From Chelydra serpentina (taxonomy: Eukaryota > Chordata > Testudines > Chelydridae), in the NCBI GenBank assembly GCA_037349315.1, contig JBAIAC010000056.1, positions 720,501-784,500 on the forward strand: 64,000 nucleotides of DNA, in the 5' to 3' direction. Both the position numbers and the translations under genes were made by a program. This document shows, in pieces, positions 51,877 to 63,031 of the stretch. Below the pieces are notes generated by a model, which worked only from the letters and a program-made list of their open reading frames with translations, did no database searches and was not told the DNA's origin. The number at the start of each line of letters is the position of its first letter. Position 1 is the stretch's first letter.

Positions 51877-52735
51877 CACACAAAGGCAAGATGCTTCTCT
51901 GGCTGGTAAGTGACCTGCTCTTTCTAATACATCACGGTATTAGCTCTGCATACATCTGATGGTTTAACTGGACTGGTTTCATCAACTCTAATTGCTTTAT
52001 ACTAAAGTTTTCTGTGACTTAATTTCCTAGGTTTTTATTAATGCTTAAGCATGGGTCGAAGGCTGAGCAAAAGCTGGAATTGATTTATGAAGAGAGTAAA
52101 AGGGAGAATAGAGCCAACCTATTTAATCGTAAATGTCTTTTTGACCAAACTAGAAATTTCCATTGACAATTTTTGCTTTGGTCAAAATTGTTTGGGCAGT
52201 TTGGGAAAATTGTTTGAAACTAACCTAACGGAAAAATGTTTAAAAAGGTTTGTTTGGAGGCCATTTTTTCCCGTTTGGTTATTTTACCCCTTTCTGTTCC
52301 TTTTCTACTAGAAAAATGGAAAAAAGGGAGGAGTAAAAAAACAAAATGTTCGCATTTGAAATGAAATAAAAAAAATTGAATTTTTTTCTTTGAAAAAAAT
52401 TCCCATTTTTTAAAATGAAATGTGTTTCTTTTGTGAGTTTTCATGTAAATTAAAATGTAATTTTAGTAGGAGAGCCCCCGATGACAGATTCTTTTATTCA
52501 TCAGCAATAGCACATCAACAAACCTCTTTCCCATTGTAGGATAAAATCCAATGGAGTAGCATAGACCCTGACAGAGAAATCTTATATGTTCACATAGTCC
52601 CTCAAGCTTCTTTGCACTCAGTCCATCATGTCTAGGGACATAGGACTGGACAGGACCTCCAGGCTCATTGAGCCCAGTCCATGCTATCACAGACCACCAT
52701 GTCCTATAATTATGGTCATAAATGTATTAAGGTCC
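51877..52735. repeat. Downstream of FCGBP-like gene, A/T-rich repeat
   Basis: Possible 3' untranslated sequence passes into A/T-rich degenerate repeat at 52090-52450 with AATAAA-like strings of low information. The rest is unassigned. Confidence 0.4.
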
Positions 52736-53160
52736 ATCTAACACTAGTTAGGTTGTTTGCCCTCATTCCTTCCAAAACATCACTCCCCTAGAAATCTTCT
52801 GCTAATTTCCAGCCTAAATTTGTTCATGTCTTTTATCCCCATTTGTTCCGTTGCCAACATTGTCTTTTAGCTTCAATAGCTCCCCCTCCTCCCTGATGTT
52901 AGTCCTTGATGCATCTACAGAGAGCAATCACATCCCCTCTCATCCTGTGTTTTAAGCTAAAGCTCTTTGAGTCTCTGCTCATAAGGCTCCATTCCCCCAA
53001 TCATCCTCACACCCATCTTCTGCACCTGTTCCAGTTTTAACTGATCTTTCCTGCGCAGGGGTAACCAGAATTGGACACAGTAGTCCAGATGAAGTCTTCC
53101 CAATGCCTTATATTGTATTGTATTCCCAATGCCATTGTATAAGGCCTAAGAACACCCTTC
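52736..53160 (-). repeat. CR1 LINE 3' region, old, minus strand
   Basis: 'GAGAGCAATCACATCCCCTCTCATCC', 'AGCTAAAGCTCTTTGAGTCTCTG', 'CACACCCATCTTCTGCACCTGTTCCAGTTT' and 'CAGAATTGGACACAGTAGTCCAG' follow the CR1 3' end in reverse. Strongly diverged. Confidence 0.7.
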
Positions 53161-53847
53161 AAATAGTGCACACCTTTCAACTTCTGCCATCATTGAGGCC
53201 AGGGGTCCTACAGACAACAGCCTCTATCACTACACAACCCTGAGCAGGTCCAATCTGGGCACTAAATGAGACCAGGTACAAATTGTCTGTGATCATGGAA
53301 TTAAAGATCCTAATGCATATGCACAAGGGGACTGAATTAAGATTACACGGGCAACCTTAATACTGGCATTTCCTAACTTTTCGAGGGTTTGATTGTGGAA
53401 ACAAAGTTCTTTTAGTGTAGTTTGAATTTTCTGTAACATTTTTCTTTAGTTTCTCTACGTACAGTGTGTTTCTAATCAAAAGCCTTTGAAATTGTACTCT
53501 TGCTAAAAGCTGTCCTTGGAATCTTTCGTTGTTGACACATCTTTTAAACAAGTTGTCTGTCCATGCAAAATTTACTAGTGAGGTTTATCTTGAATAGATT
53601 TGGGGTAACAAATACATTGGGGGGGGGGTAGACTTCTGATACTTTTTAGCCATTTTTCATCTTAACTAAACTTTTATGAACCAGTGGATATACGTTAAGT
53701 GCTGCATAGATAAATTATATGCTCAGGCATCTAAACGTTATGTGCCGTACACATAAGCTTGATGGGCCATGTGTGCAAAAGCATAATGGGTGTATGCTTG
53801 TAAAATAGATACACTCTGTGTGCATAAGCATGTGTACAAATAAGTAT
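53161..53847. other. No gene recognised
   Basis: A/T-rich intergenic sequence with a G-run at 53623. Local repeats of CATAAGC with TGTGTGCATAAGCATG at 53750-53840. Confidence 0.35.
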
Positions 53848-54275
53848 GATTCATAGATTCTAGGGCCAGAAGGGACCATTATCTAGTCTGACCTGGCTAG
53901 AACTGGCCAGAGAATCTTACCCAGAAATTTTTCCATTAATCCCATAACTTCTTGTTCGAGCTATAGCGTAACTTTTAAAAAGACTTCCAGTCTTGACCAA
54001 AATACTGCAAGTGAATGACAGTCTGTCCCATCCCTAGGTCAGCTGTTCCAACAGTTAAAATGTGTGCCTTATTTCTAGCCTAAATTTGTCTTGCTTCAGG
54101 TTCCAACCCCTGGATCTCATTCTGCCTTTTTCTACTGGATCAAAGAGCCTTCTCTGGTCAGAAATCTCCTCCTTCTAGAGGAGGTCCTTACAAACCATGA
54201 TTAGGTCACCTCTTAGTCTTTGTCGGATAAGTGAGGTAGATACAGCTCCTTTAGTCTCTCACTCTAGGGCGGGAT
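53848..54275 (-). repeat. CR1 LINE 3' end, minus strand
   Basis: Starts TGATTCATAGATTCTAGGGCC, AGAAGGGACCATTATCTAG, and continues through 'CAGTCTTGACCAAAATACTGC' to the GATTAGGTCACCTCTTAGTC region. Old subfamily. Confidence 0.75.
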
Positions 54276-55500
54276 TTCCTGACTGTGATCATTCTCATGC
54301 AGAACTGGTCAGGAACTTTATGACAAAACAGGTTTTCTTCAGAAAATGTGGACTGGTCAAAACCAAAACTTTTAATGGGAATGAACAAGTAACAACACAT
54401 TTTTTGTTGAGATAGTTTTCTCAGGTCTAGGATGGAATTTCTGGCCAAAACCAGTAAAAGATCTGCCCCAGAATAGCCAAGAGCCTGGTGGGGAGGGGAG
54501 TCACCTGGTATATTGGAGAATGACAGAGCAGAGACTTAAACGTGGGCCATCTATTTTGCAGGCAAATGCCTGAACCCCCAGGCTACTGGGTATTCTAGGG
54601 AGGAGCTTTCTCTCAATGAAAAACTTCAAAAGGTCTTGGTTTTGTCTCAATGCAGAATGGGAATTTTTTAAAAATCTTGACAAGTTTTGCAGGGCAGGAA
54701 ACATTTCCTGTCCATCTCTTCTCTTGTACCTCTTTTCTGAACCCTTTTCAAGTTGTCAGCATGTCTTTTTTAAGTGTGGACCTCGTAACTGGACCCAATA
54801 CCAGGAATGAGTTCATAAATGCCATACATTGTGATAATACCATCTCCGACTTGACATTCCACTACTGATGGGTCATTCATATAAACCTGATGGACTGTGT
54901 GCACCTGGGAAGTATTAGCGCCATTGTATAAGGCCTTCGGCTGGAGCATACTCAGTCGCTCCGTGGGGTTGGTGTATGTGCAGTCCGGTCACATGTAGGA
55001 GCTGTGAGGAGGGGCTGGAACATGCTCAGTGAGGATGGAATTTTTGGAGAATTTAGTTGTAAAACTCAGTCTCTACTGAGCATGTGTGAACTGAGATTTT
55101 TAAGAAACTCATAATTTGCTCAAAGTTAGGTTTTTTTTCCCACAGTGGTGGCAAAAGGCACCTCCTGACCTCAGTGTGACTGTCTCCCTAAATTTTTAGT
55201 CCTTGCTCCAAAACATAGAGGTTCTAGAGTTTCTCAAAGAGACTGTGGAAAGATTTTTTTAACATGGGCAAAACAAGGTATTGTTCCTTAATTTCATTCT
55301 CAGAAAAGTCTAAACTGTTTTAGTTGTTGTGCCTCAGGGTAACTTTAAAAAACAAAACAACCCGAGGCAGAGGCCCAGCATGGGAAATTTCAGCCTGAAC
55401 GGTTGAAGTCTGGCAAAGTTATAAGCTCCTGAAAATAGGGTCTTGCTGGGAAACCTTAACCATAGATGGTGCCACCAGCCCAGCCTATAATGTAAATGTA
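54276..55500. other. No gene recognised
   Basis: Intergenic; some A/T-rich family sequence (54340-54420, GACTGGTCAAAACCAAAACT). Nothing coding. Confidence 0.35.
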
Positions 55501-55529
55501 TTTTCCTTCAGAGTGCGGCAACAAGGAGG

Positions 55530-55760
55530 GTAAGTAGCATCATCCCAGTTTTACAGAGTGGGAAACTGAGGCACAGAAATGAAGTGGAACAGAACCCCGA
55601 CCCCTACCATTCTATTCCATTCCAACCCCACTGTTACAGCCCACTTTTGTCCCAGAGCCAGGATAGAACCCAGGCATCCTGACTCCCAGCTCCCCCTGTT
55701 CTAATCACTAGACATCACTCCTCCCTCAGAGGCAGAAACTGGGAGTCCTGAGTCCTAGCC
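55530..55760 (-). repeat. MIR-like SINE remnants
   Basis: 'CATCCCAGTTTTACAGAGTG', 'GGGAAACTGAGGCACAGAAATG' then 'ATAGAACCCAGGCATCCTGAC' and 'TTCTAATCACTAGACATCAC' read as an old tRNA-derived SINE in minus orientation. Confidence 0.6.
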
Positions 55761-57245
55761 ACCACCGATGGCTCCGCCTCACTGGGGAAGGGCAGCCAAT
55801 CAGAGCGTGGGCTCTCAGCAAATGTCACAAACAGCACTCTCCTCCTCCATCCTGTAGGAAGTGAAAAGGCTCGGCTTTGGAAGAGGGGTCATCTGATAGG
55901 GCTGCTGCCCCTTCAGCCCTATAGCCCCCACCCCACCCCACCCCAAACCTAGCAGGGCCTGGGCTTGTCTACAAACTGAGCCCTGCTCCCTTGTGGATGG
56001 AGTTTCCCCTCCCATTCCCAGCCAGGCCCCTCCCACAAGGGGTGGAGCTACCCCGTCTATGTGTCAGTGGGGCTGGGCTGTGGGATTTGAGGGGCAGAGG
56101 GAGTGGCCACTCTCAGAAGCTCCCCACATGAAACAGGATACTAGGGGCGAGGAAGGAAGGGTGGCTGGAGAGCAAGATGACACCAGTGCTAAGGTCACGG
56201 GAGTTGGGAGTGGGGATGACTGGGGGCATAAGAACATGGGAGTTCAGAAAAAGGGGAGAGGGCAGGGCCAGGCCAGCCAGCACCACCTATTCAGGGAACT
56301 GGGATCTTCTGCCTCCCAAACTGGATCTAACTGGTGCAGAGTCCTGGGGATGGGAGGGGAAGCAGTGCCAGAATCTTTGCCTCCCATTCCTGAGGCGAGC
56401 TGGGTAGGAAGAGCCAGCTCAGGGGCGTGGGGAGAAGCAGAGCGGTCCAGGCAGCCAAGAGAGTCCCTGGAGGACGTACAGAGGGACTCTGTTACAAGGA
56501 GGCAGCCAGGGCGTCCGTCCCAGCTCACACCTGGACATGTTTTCTCTTCTAGCCACGCTTCTAACATCGTGCGAGCTGACCTGGAAGCTCCGTTGGTCCC
56601 TGCACATTAGACGGCACCAGGGTGGGTTTGGCCCAGGAATTCCCACTACACAGAGTGCTGGAGGCAGCTGGGACTCACCGGGCCGTGCGTATGGCTGAAA
56701 CCCTGGGCTGATGTCAACAGAGCTGTGAGAGGGAATTGGGCGCGTCACTTTCCCAGCTTTGAATATCTCAGCCTAGACACACACACACACGTGCAAACAT
56801 GCATTGTATAGAGCTAACTACTGTCAGGGTTGAATTATCAGAAGCATCCAAGGGAATTAAGCACTAGAGCTGGGTGAAATTTTGTAGCCAAAACTGCAGA
56901 ATTGGTGACACCAAAATGGTCTGCAAATTTGTGTCGATTTTTTATCAAATTGCTCGTTAAGAAAAAAATCCAAGCAAAAAAACAAAGGGCTTTGTCTTGA
57001 TGTTTTCAAAACAAAAGGTTTAAATTTTAATTTCAAAATTTCCTTTTATTTTATTTTTTTTAAATCCCCAAACATTTTAAAGTGGTCAAAATTTAAATGA
57101 AATGGTTCATTTGAACCCCAAACAATTTTTGTTCAACTTTTCAATGAGCCAAAAATGATGAAAAGTTGCATTTTCGGTCCAACCCGGAACAGTTTTCCCC
57201 CACTGACTTTTCAAAATTGTAAGTGAACCAAAAAAATCAATTATT
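55761..57245. other. No gene recognised; GC-rich then A/T-rich
   Basis: 55.8-56.7 kb is GC-rich with several open frames (up to about 205 codons) that resemble no family and lack splice context. 56.88-57.24 kb is the A/T-rich degenerate repeat again. Confidence 0.4.
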
Positions 57246-57264
57246 TACCCATCTCTATTACTCA

Positions 57265-57600
57265 CAGACTTTAAGGCCAGAAGGCTCACAGACTTTAAGG
57301 CCAGAAGGGACCATCATGACCATCTAGTCTGATCTGCATATTGCAAGCCACAGAATCTCATCCACCACTCCTGCAATGAACCCATAACCTCTGGCTGAGT
57401 TACTGAAGTCCTCAAATCATGATTTAAAGACTTCAAGTTACAGAGAATTCACCATTTACTCTAATTATTTCATACCAGCAAGTGACCCGTGCCCCATGCT
57501 GCAAAGGAAGGCAAAAAAAACCCCCAAAACGCCAGGGTCTCTGCCAATCTGACCCAGGGACAAATTCCTTCCCAACCCTAAATATGGTGATCAGTTAGAT
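57265..57600 (-). repeat. CR1 LINE 3' end, first piece
   Basis: A 24-base duplication (CTCACAGACTTTAAGGCCAG plus AAGG, twice) opens the tail, then 'GACCATCATGACCATCTAGTC'. It continues to 'CCCAACCCTAAATATGGTGATCAGTTAG', where a hAT element is inserted. Resumes at 58376. Confidence 0.8.
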
Positions 57601-58367
57601 CAGGGATGGGCAAACTATGGCCCACAGGCCAGATCCGGCCTGCCAGCCATTTTAATATGGCCCTCAAGCTCCCGATGAGGAGCAGGGTCTGGGGCTTACC
57701 CCCTCTGGTGCTTCAGCCGGGGAGTAGGGTTGGGGGCCACTCCATGCGACTCCTGGAAGCAGCGGCATGGCCCCGCTCCGGCTCCTACACATAGGGGCAG
57801 CCAGGATGCTCTGCTCTGCACGCTGCCCCGGCCCCAAGAGCCATCCCTGTGTCTCCCATTGGCCAGGAACCGCAGCCAATGGAAGCTGCAGGGGTGGTGC
57901 CTGTGGACGGGGCAGCACACCAAGCCATCTGGCCGCGCCTCCATGTAGGAGCCAGAGAAGGGACATACCGCTGCTTCTGGGAGCCGCCTAAGATAAGTGC
58001 CTGCCAGAGCCTGCTCCCCTGAGCCTCTCCCCACACTCCAACCCCTTGCCCCAGCCCTGATCCCCCTCCTACCCTCCAAACCCCTTGGTTCCAGCCCTCA
58101 GCACCCTCCTGCACCCCAAACTCCTCATTCCCAGCACCACCCCAGAGCCCACCCCCCCACACACACACCCCATCCTCCGCCCCAGACCAGAGCCCCCTCC
58201 TGCATTTCTGAACTCCTCATTTCTGGCCCCACCCCAGATCCCGCACCCGCAACCAGAGCCCTCACCCCCTCCCGCACCCCTACCCCCATTTTGTGAGTAT
58301 TCATGGCCCGCTGTACAATTTCTATTCCCAGATGTGACCCTTGGGCCAAAAAGTTTGCCCACCCCTG
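57601..58367. mobile_element. hAT-type DNA transposon nested in CR1
   Basis: Left end CAGGGATGGGCAAACTATGG; right end reverse complement CAGGGGTGGGCAAACTTTTT. Flanked by AGTTAGAT and GGTTAGAC (8 bases, 6 matching), the length expected for hAT target duplications. The interior is C-rich, with no transposase, so it is non-autonomous. Confidence 0.85.
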
Positions 58368-58375
58368 GGTTAGAC

Positions 58376-58905
58376 CCTGAGCATGTTGGCCAGACCCACC
58401 AGCCAGACACCTGGGAAAGAATTCTCTGTAGTCACTCAGAGCCCTCCCCATGTAGTGTCCCGTCATCGGCCATTGGAGATCCAGTATTTGCTATTAGCAG
58501 TCGAGCATGGGCCATACACATCACACCATCCCCTCCATAAACGTATCAAGCTCAGGCTTGCAGCCAGTTGGTTTTTTTGCCCCCACTGCTCCCGTTGGGA
58601 GGCTGTTCCAGAACTTCTCTCTTCTGATTATTAGAAACATTCGTCTAATTTCGAGCCTAAACTTGCTGATGGCCAGTTTATAGCCCTTTGTTCTTGTGTT
58701 CACCTTTGCCCTTAACTGAAATAATATCAGGCACCCAGCATAACCAGGTGTGGGGACAGGCTTCCCAGTGGCTCCTTTGCAAATTCTACCCTCAATGGTT
58801 GAAATGCTGCTTTCTCGTTGTCCATTTCCGGCCAGCCCTGCTGATTTGGGGATAAAGCAATAAACGTTTTTACAAACTTTTACCACTGTTTGGTTGGTTT
58901 TTTCC
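58376..58905 (-). repeat. CR1 LINE 3' end, second piece
   Basis: Continues the copy at 57265: 'CCTGAGCATGTTGGCCAGACCC', 'GGCTTGCAGCCAGTTGGTTTTTTTGC', 'CATTCGTCTAATTTCGAGCC', 'TGATGGCCAGTTTATAGCCC'. Removing the hAT element and one target copy restores continuity. Confidence 0.8.
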
Positions 58906-58959
58906 GCAGCTCAAGCTCAGCCTGACCCGCCTGCCCCATCCCTGCCACTCTGGATGAGC

Positions 58960-59450
58960 TCAATGGGCTCATCTGGTTGCCCCATCTCATAAAAGACATT
59001 AGAACTGGGAAAAGGACAGAGAAGGGCAACAAAAATGATTAGGGGTGTGGAACAGTTTCCATACGAGGAGAGATTAAAAACGTTGGGACTGTTCAGCTTG
59101 GAAAACAGATGACTAAGGGGGAATATGATGGAGGTCTATAAAATCATTAATGGGGTGGAGAAAGTGACTAGGGAAGTGTTATTTACCCCTTCACATAACA
59201 CACGAACCAGGGGTCACCCGAGGAAATTTCTAGGCAGCAGGTTTAAGACAAACACAAGGAAGTACTTCTTCACACAGCGCACAGTCAACCTGTGGAACTC
59301 ATCGGCAGGGGATGTTGTAGAGGTCAAAAATATAACTGGGTTCAAAAAAGAATGAGATCAGTTTCTGGAGGATACATCCATCAGTAGCTATAAGCTAAGA
59401 ATGCCAGCAATGCAACCCCATGCTCTGGGTGTCCCTAGCCTCAAACTGCC
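58960..59450 (+). repeat. CR1 LINE 3' end, split by solo LTR
   Basis: Same subfamily as 7616-8118: 'GATTAGGGGTGTGGAACAG', 'GGTCTATAAAATCATTAATGG', 'GTGACTAGGGAAGTG', 'TGGGTTCAAAAAAGAATGAG', then 'CTAGCCTCAAACTGCC'. The tail resumes at 60259 (GCCGGAAGCTGGGACTGGAC to TTGGTCTGACCCAGGATGGC at 60375). Confidence 0.85.
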
Positions 59451-60258
59451 TGTCAGGGTCCCCCCTCAACTCTGAACTCTGGGGTACAGAAGTGGGGACC
59501 CGCATGAAAGATCCCCTAAGATTATATTCTACTATCTTAGGTTAAAACTTCTCTAAGCCACTAATTCCTTAGACTGATATTGCTGCCACCAGCAAGTGAT
59601 TTACACAAAATATTCAGGGAAGGGTCACTTGGAATCCCTATCCCTCCAAAATATCCCCCCAAGACCCTTCACCCCCTTTCCTGGGGAGGCTTGAGAATAA
59701 ACTACCAACCAGTTGAGCACAGACCAGACCGTTTGTCTTCAGGACACTGAAATCAATCAGGTTCTTAAAATAACTTTATTTATAAAGAAAAAAGTAAAAG
59801 AATCACACCTGCAAAATTAGGATGGAAGGCAACTTTACCGGGTAATAAAAAGATTTAAAACACAGAGGATTTCCCTCTGGGCTCAGCTTCACAGTTACAA
59901 AACAGGAATGGAACTACCTGTGTAGCATAGCAAAATTCACAAGCCAAAACAAAAGATAACCTAATGCATTTCCTTGCCCTACTCACAGTTTCTGTAGTTT
60001 TAGATGGATTATTCCAGGTATATTTTCAGGAGATATTGTACCTGCTTGGCTTCTCTCTCCATCTGCAGAGGGAACAACCCACACAACAAAAAAACCCTTC
60101 CCCTCCGCAGATTTGAAAGTATCTTCTTTTTTCATTGGTCCTTCTGGTCAGGTGCCAACTAGGTTATTTGAACTGCTTAACCCTTTACAGGTAAGGCAAT
60201 CCAGTACAGCTGCCAAAGATACATAAAGATTGCTACCCTTCCCCCTATATTCATGATA
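59451..60258 (+). mobile_element. Solo LTR inserted in CR1
   Basis: About 808 bases starting TGTCAGGGTCCCCCCTCAAC and ending TTCATGATA, flanked by exact 5-base copies CTGCC (59446-59450 and 60259-60263). The CR1 on the two sides is continuous. The end is TA rather than CA, likely a mutated LTR end. No internal genes. Confidence 0.8.
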
Positions 60259-60375
60259 CTGCCGGAAGCTGGGACTGGACAGGGATGGATCACTCAGTAA
60301 TTGCCCTGTTCTGTTCATTCTCTCTGAAGTATCTGGCATCTGGCACCATTGGTCTGACCCAGGATGGCCGTTCCC

Positions 60376-61566
60376 AGGCCTGCCGACAGCCCCAGGGCAG
60401 AACAGTCAATGGGCTCCCTAGAAAGGGACGTGCCTGCCTGGCTGCCTCCGGCGCTGCCGATACCACCCCCCCACGCACTTAGGAGCCAGGGCCGGATTAA
60501 CCTTTTGTGGGCCCGGTGCCAAATATATTTGTGGCCCCCCATGGTGGCAATGGAGCATGCTGCAGGGAGGTCAGTACCCGGAGCGAGGGGCCGGCCAGGG
60601 GCAATGGGGCTTGGCATGGAGGGGGCGGCCCCGCTCTGCCCAACCCAATGCGAGAGCACTGCTTACAAACCAGAAGCCACCAGATGCACATTGGCCCTTC
60701 CAGCCCTGTGCTGCCAGCATACCCCTCCCCCTCTGGGGTGGGCACATACCGTGCCACACAGCCCCCCCCCAACCAACACCCCACAACTCCCTATACCCAG
60801 CCTCCCCTGGACCCACCATGCTGAGCGCCCCCTGCCCACAGCCCTACCACAACTGCCCAGCTCCCCACCCAGACCCCCCACTGCCCAGCACCCCAACACA
60901 CACAGATCTCCCCCACTCTCCACTACCCAATGCCCTTCCCCACAGCCCCAGCATGACAACTACAGCGCACTCCACACAGACCCCCACTGCCCAGCACCTC
61001 AACACACACAGGCCACCCCCACTGCCCAGCACCCCCCAACAACCTCTCCCCACTGCCTAGCACTCCAAAACACACAAACCTCCCCCACTGCCCAACGCCC
61101 CGACCCCTCACAGACCAGCACCCCCCACAGGGTCCCCCAGAGACCCACTCCCCCATGTCCTTCCACCCGGCCGCACTCACCAGCCCTGCTGAGCCAGCGC
61201 AGACCAGGGATCCCCCCCTCCCATTTAGATAGGCCAGAGAATGGCATTGCAACCAGGTCTCAGCGATACCCAGATTTGGCCCCGCTTCCCCTCCCTCATG
61301 CAATGCCTATCTATGGGGCTGCATCCTCCATACCTCCAAATATAGGGGGCTCTGCCCCTTGACCGCTGCTGAAAATTGTCCCCTCATTGAAATCTGAAAA
61401 GAGACCCCCAAACCTGTAACTCACAAATTGTAGCAACCTCTAACCACTCAGTTCAAAACTCCTTTTAGCTTAGCTAGGGTGGTGTGATTAACGTATCCAT
61501 AGTCATGTTAATCGAAGGGTGAGTTCACACCCATCAATCTTAATGAGGTCCGTGGTCCATCCAATC
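60376..61566. repeat. hAT-like end and C-rich tandem tract
   Basis: At about 60487 a CAGGGCCGGATTAACC string looks like a hAT left end; I did not find its right end. From 60750 to 61140 a C-rich diverged repeat (CACTGCCCAGCACCCCAACACACACAG, period around 40-50 bases) gives long false frames on both strands. No gene. Confidence 0.5.
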
Positions 61567-61613
61567 CAGTGGTCCCCAAACCATGGAGCATGTCCCTGTA
61601 GGGGGTGTGGAAG

Positions 61614-61682
<69 letters not shown>

Positions 61683-62012
61683 GTGTAGGTGTAGGTGTAG
61701 GCCCAGTCCAGCCCCCACGGGGGGTGAGGAGAAAGAACCACACAGCCCTGATCTGCCCCCAGGTCCACTCCAGCCCCAAACCCAGCCTCAGCCCCTGGCT
61801 GCAACTGTGGCCCCAGCTCTGCTCCCAGTCCCTGGCCCCCAACTCCGGTTCCATTTCCGGCTCCCAACCACAGCTCATCCCCTGGCCCCCAGTCATGGCT
61901 CTGCTCCCGGCCCCGGCCGTGGCCACGACCCTGCTCCCAGCCTGGGGGGTTGCAGACACATTCCATTACTGGAAAGGTGGGGGGCACAAGAGGAAAAGTT
62001 TGGGCACCACTG
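61567..62012. mobile_element. hAT-type element carrying a (GT)n microsatellite
   Basis: Left end CAGTGGTCCCCAAACC; right end reverse complement CAGTGGTGCCCAAACTT. Flanks ATCCAATC and ATCCAGTC match at 7 of 8 bases. Inside are a GT run of about 30 repeats (61617-61680), three AGGTGT units, and a GC-rich tail. Non-autonomous. Confidence 0.85.
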
Positions 62013-62825
62013 ATCCAGTCATTAGTACCTCTCAGTTTAACAGTACAAGGCAGCAGAAGAAAACCAGTTTTATGTGGGGAGCAGTAACTCAGGAAGCTCT
62101 TGGTCAAATGACCCCACATTTGGATCACTAATGCTGCCCTGTAGCTCCATGAGGTACAGCAAATTTCAAATCAATCCACGTCCCCATTCAGATTGTAGAG
62201 CACTTACAAGAGTTGAGATTTAAAGCATGAATGGAGGGAATGTGTTGTATCAGTCATGCAAGGTACTCACAAACGTCAACAGGTCTTAAGTTTAATGGGG
62301 AAACCTCTTTACCAAGCTGCTGCTGCACCCTCTGTAGCGCTCTCATCCTCTCAACTTCCTCCCCCCTCCTTCCTGTTTCCTGTCCTTTCAGACTCCCCAC
62401 AGCAAGTGCTCCCAGTTCTAATAATTACAAGCAACATCTAAACACCACAGAATGGAAACATGCTAGCTGGTTTTCAGAACCAGCACATGCGCACTGTAGA
62501 AACGTACATTATCTTAAATACTGTTCTCAGCTTGGAGCCCCTAAAGACTTAGCAGGTGCCATGCAATAGCCTGGGTAAAACTCGGCAGATTGAGACCATT
62601 TTGACCTGCATGGCACCAATAGTTTGATTTCTAGGTCTGAGCAAAAAAATTCACCCTCCTAGAAACATTATGAAAAATGGGGATTTTTTCCAGGGTTTTT
62701 ATTTCCACAACCACCAGCTGAACAGATCCCAAATTTGGATCCCTAACCCTACTCTGCACTCTCCTGAGACACACCACATTTCAAAGGACTCTGATTCAGC
62801 TACTTGATTTAAGAGGACTTAGAAG
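62013..62825. other. No gene recognised
   Basis: Intergenic sequence with two related phrases (CCACATTTGGATCACTAATG near 62110 and CCAAATTTGGATCCCTAACC near 62730), suggesting a duplicated old repeat. No coding. Confidence 0.4.
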
Positions 62826-63031
62826 CAGGGCTGGCTTTAAGATGATTCCTCCGATTCCCCGGAATCGGGCCCCACGCCCAAGGGGGCCCCGCTCCAGCGT
62901 TTTTTTGTCGTTGTTTTTTTTTCTCCGCCGAGCCTCGGCGGCAGGAGGTTTTGTTTTTTTCTCCAACAAAGTCGGTGGGGCCCCGCCGTCGTTCTTCGCG
63001 TGGGGCCCCGCACCCGCTAAAGCCAGCCCTG
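62826..63031. mobile_element. Short hAT-like MITE with 8-bp duplication
   Basis: 206 bases bounded by CAGGGCTGGCTTTAAG and its inverse TAAAGCCAGCCCTG, flanked by CTTAGAAG and CTTAGAAA (7 of 8). GC-rich interior with CGCCG runs. Likely the same family as 475-621. Confidence 0.85.

Noticed and set aside
52360..52372. AATAAA poly(A) signal for the FCGBP-like gene
   Set aside because: Lies in an A/T-rich degenerate repeat where such strings occur by chance; not enough evidence to place the transcript end.
55511..55529. Mini-exon AGTGCGGCAACAAGGAGG with GTAAGT donor downstream of the FCGBP-like gene
   Set aside because: The donor is part of a MIR-like repeat, the phase does not fit exon 11, and exon 12 already gives a stop shared with the pseudogene.
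55993..56610. 205-codon open frame as a gene
   Set aside because: GC-rich, no recognisable domain, no promoter or splice context, and overlapping frames on the other strand are equally open.
60364..61362. 332-codon proline-rich frame
   Set aside because: Produced by C-rich tandem repeats; several frames are open together. Low-complexity artefact.
61508..62128. Histidine-threonine or cysteine-valine repeat protein
   Set aside because: It is the translation of a GT/CA microsatellite inside a hAT element.
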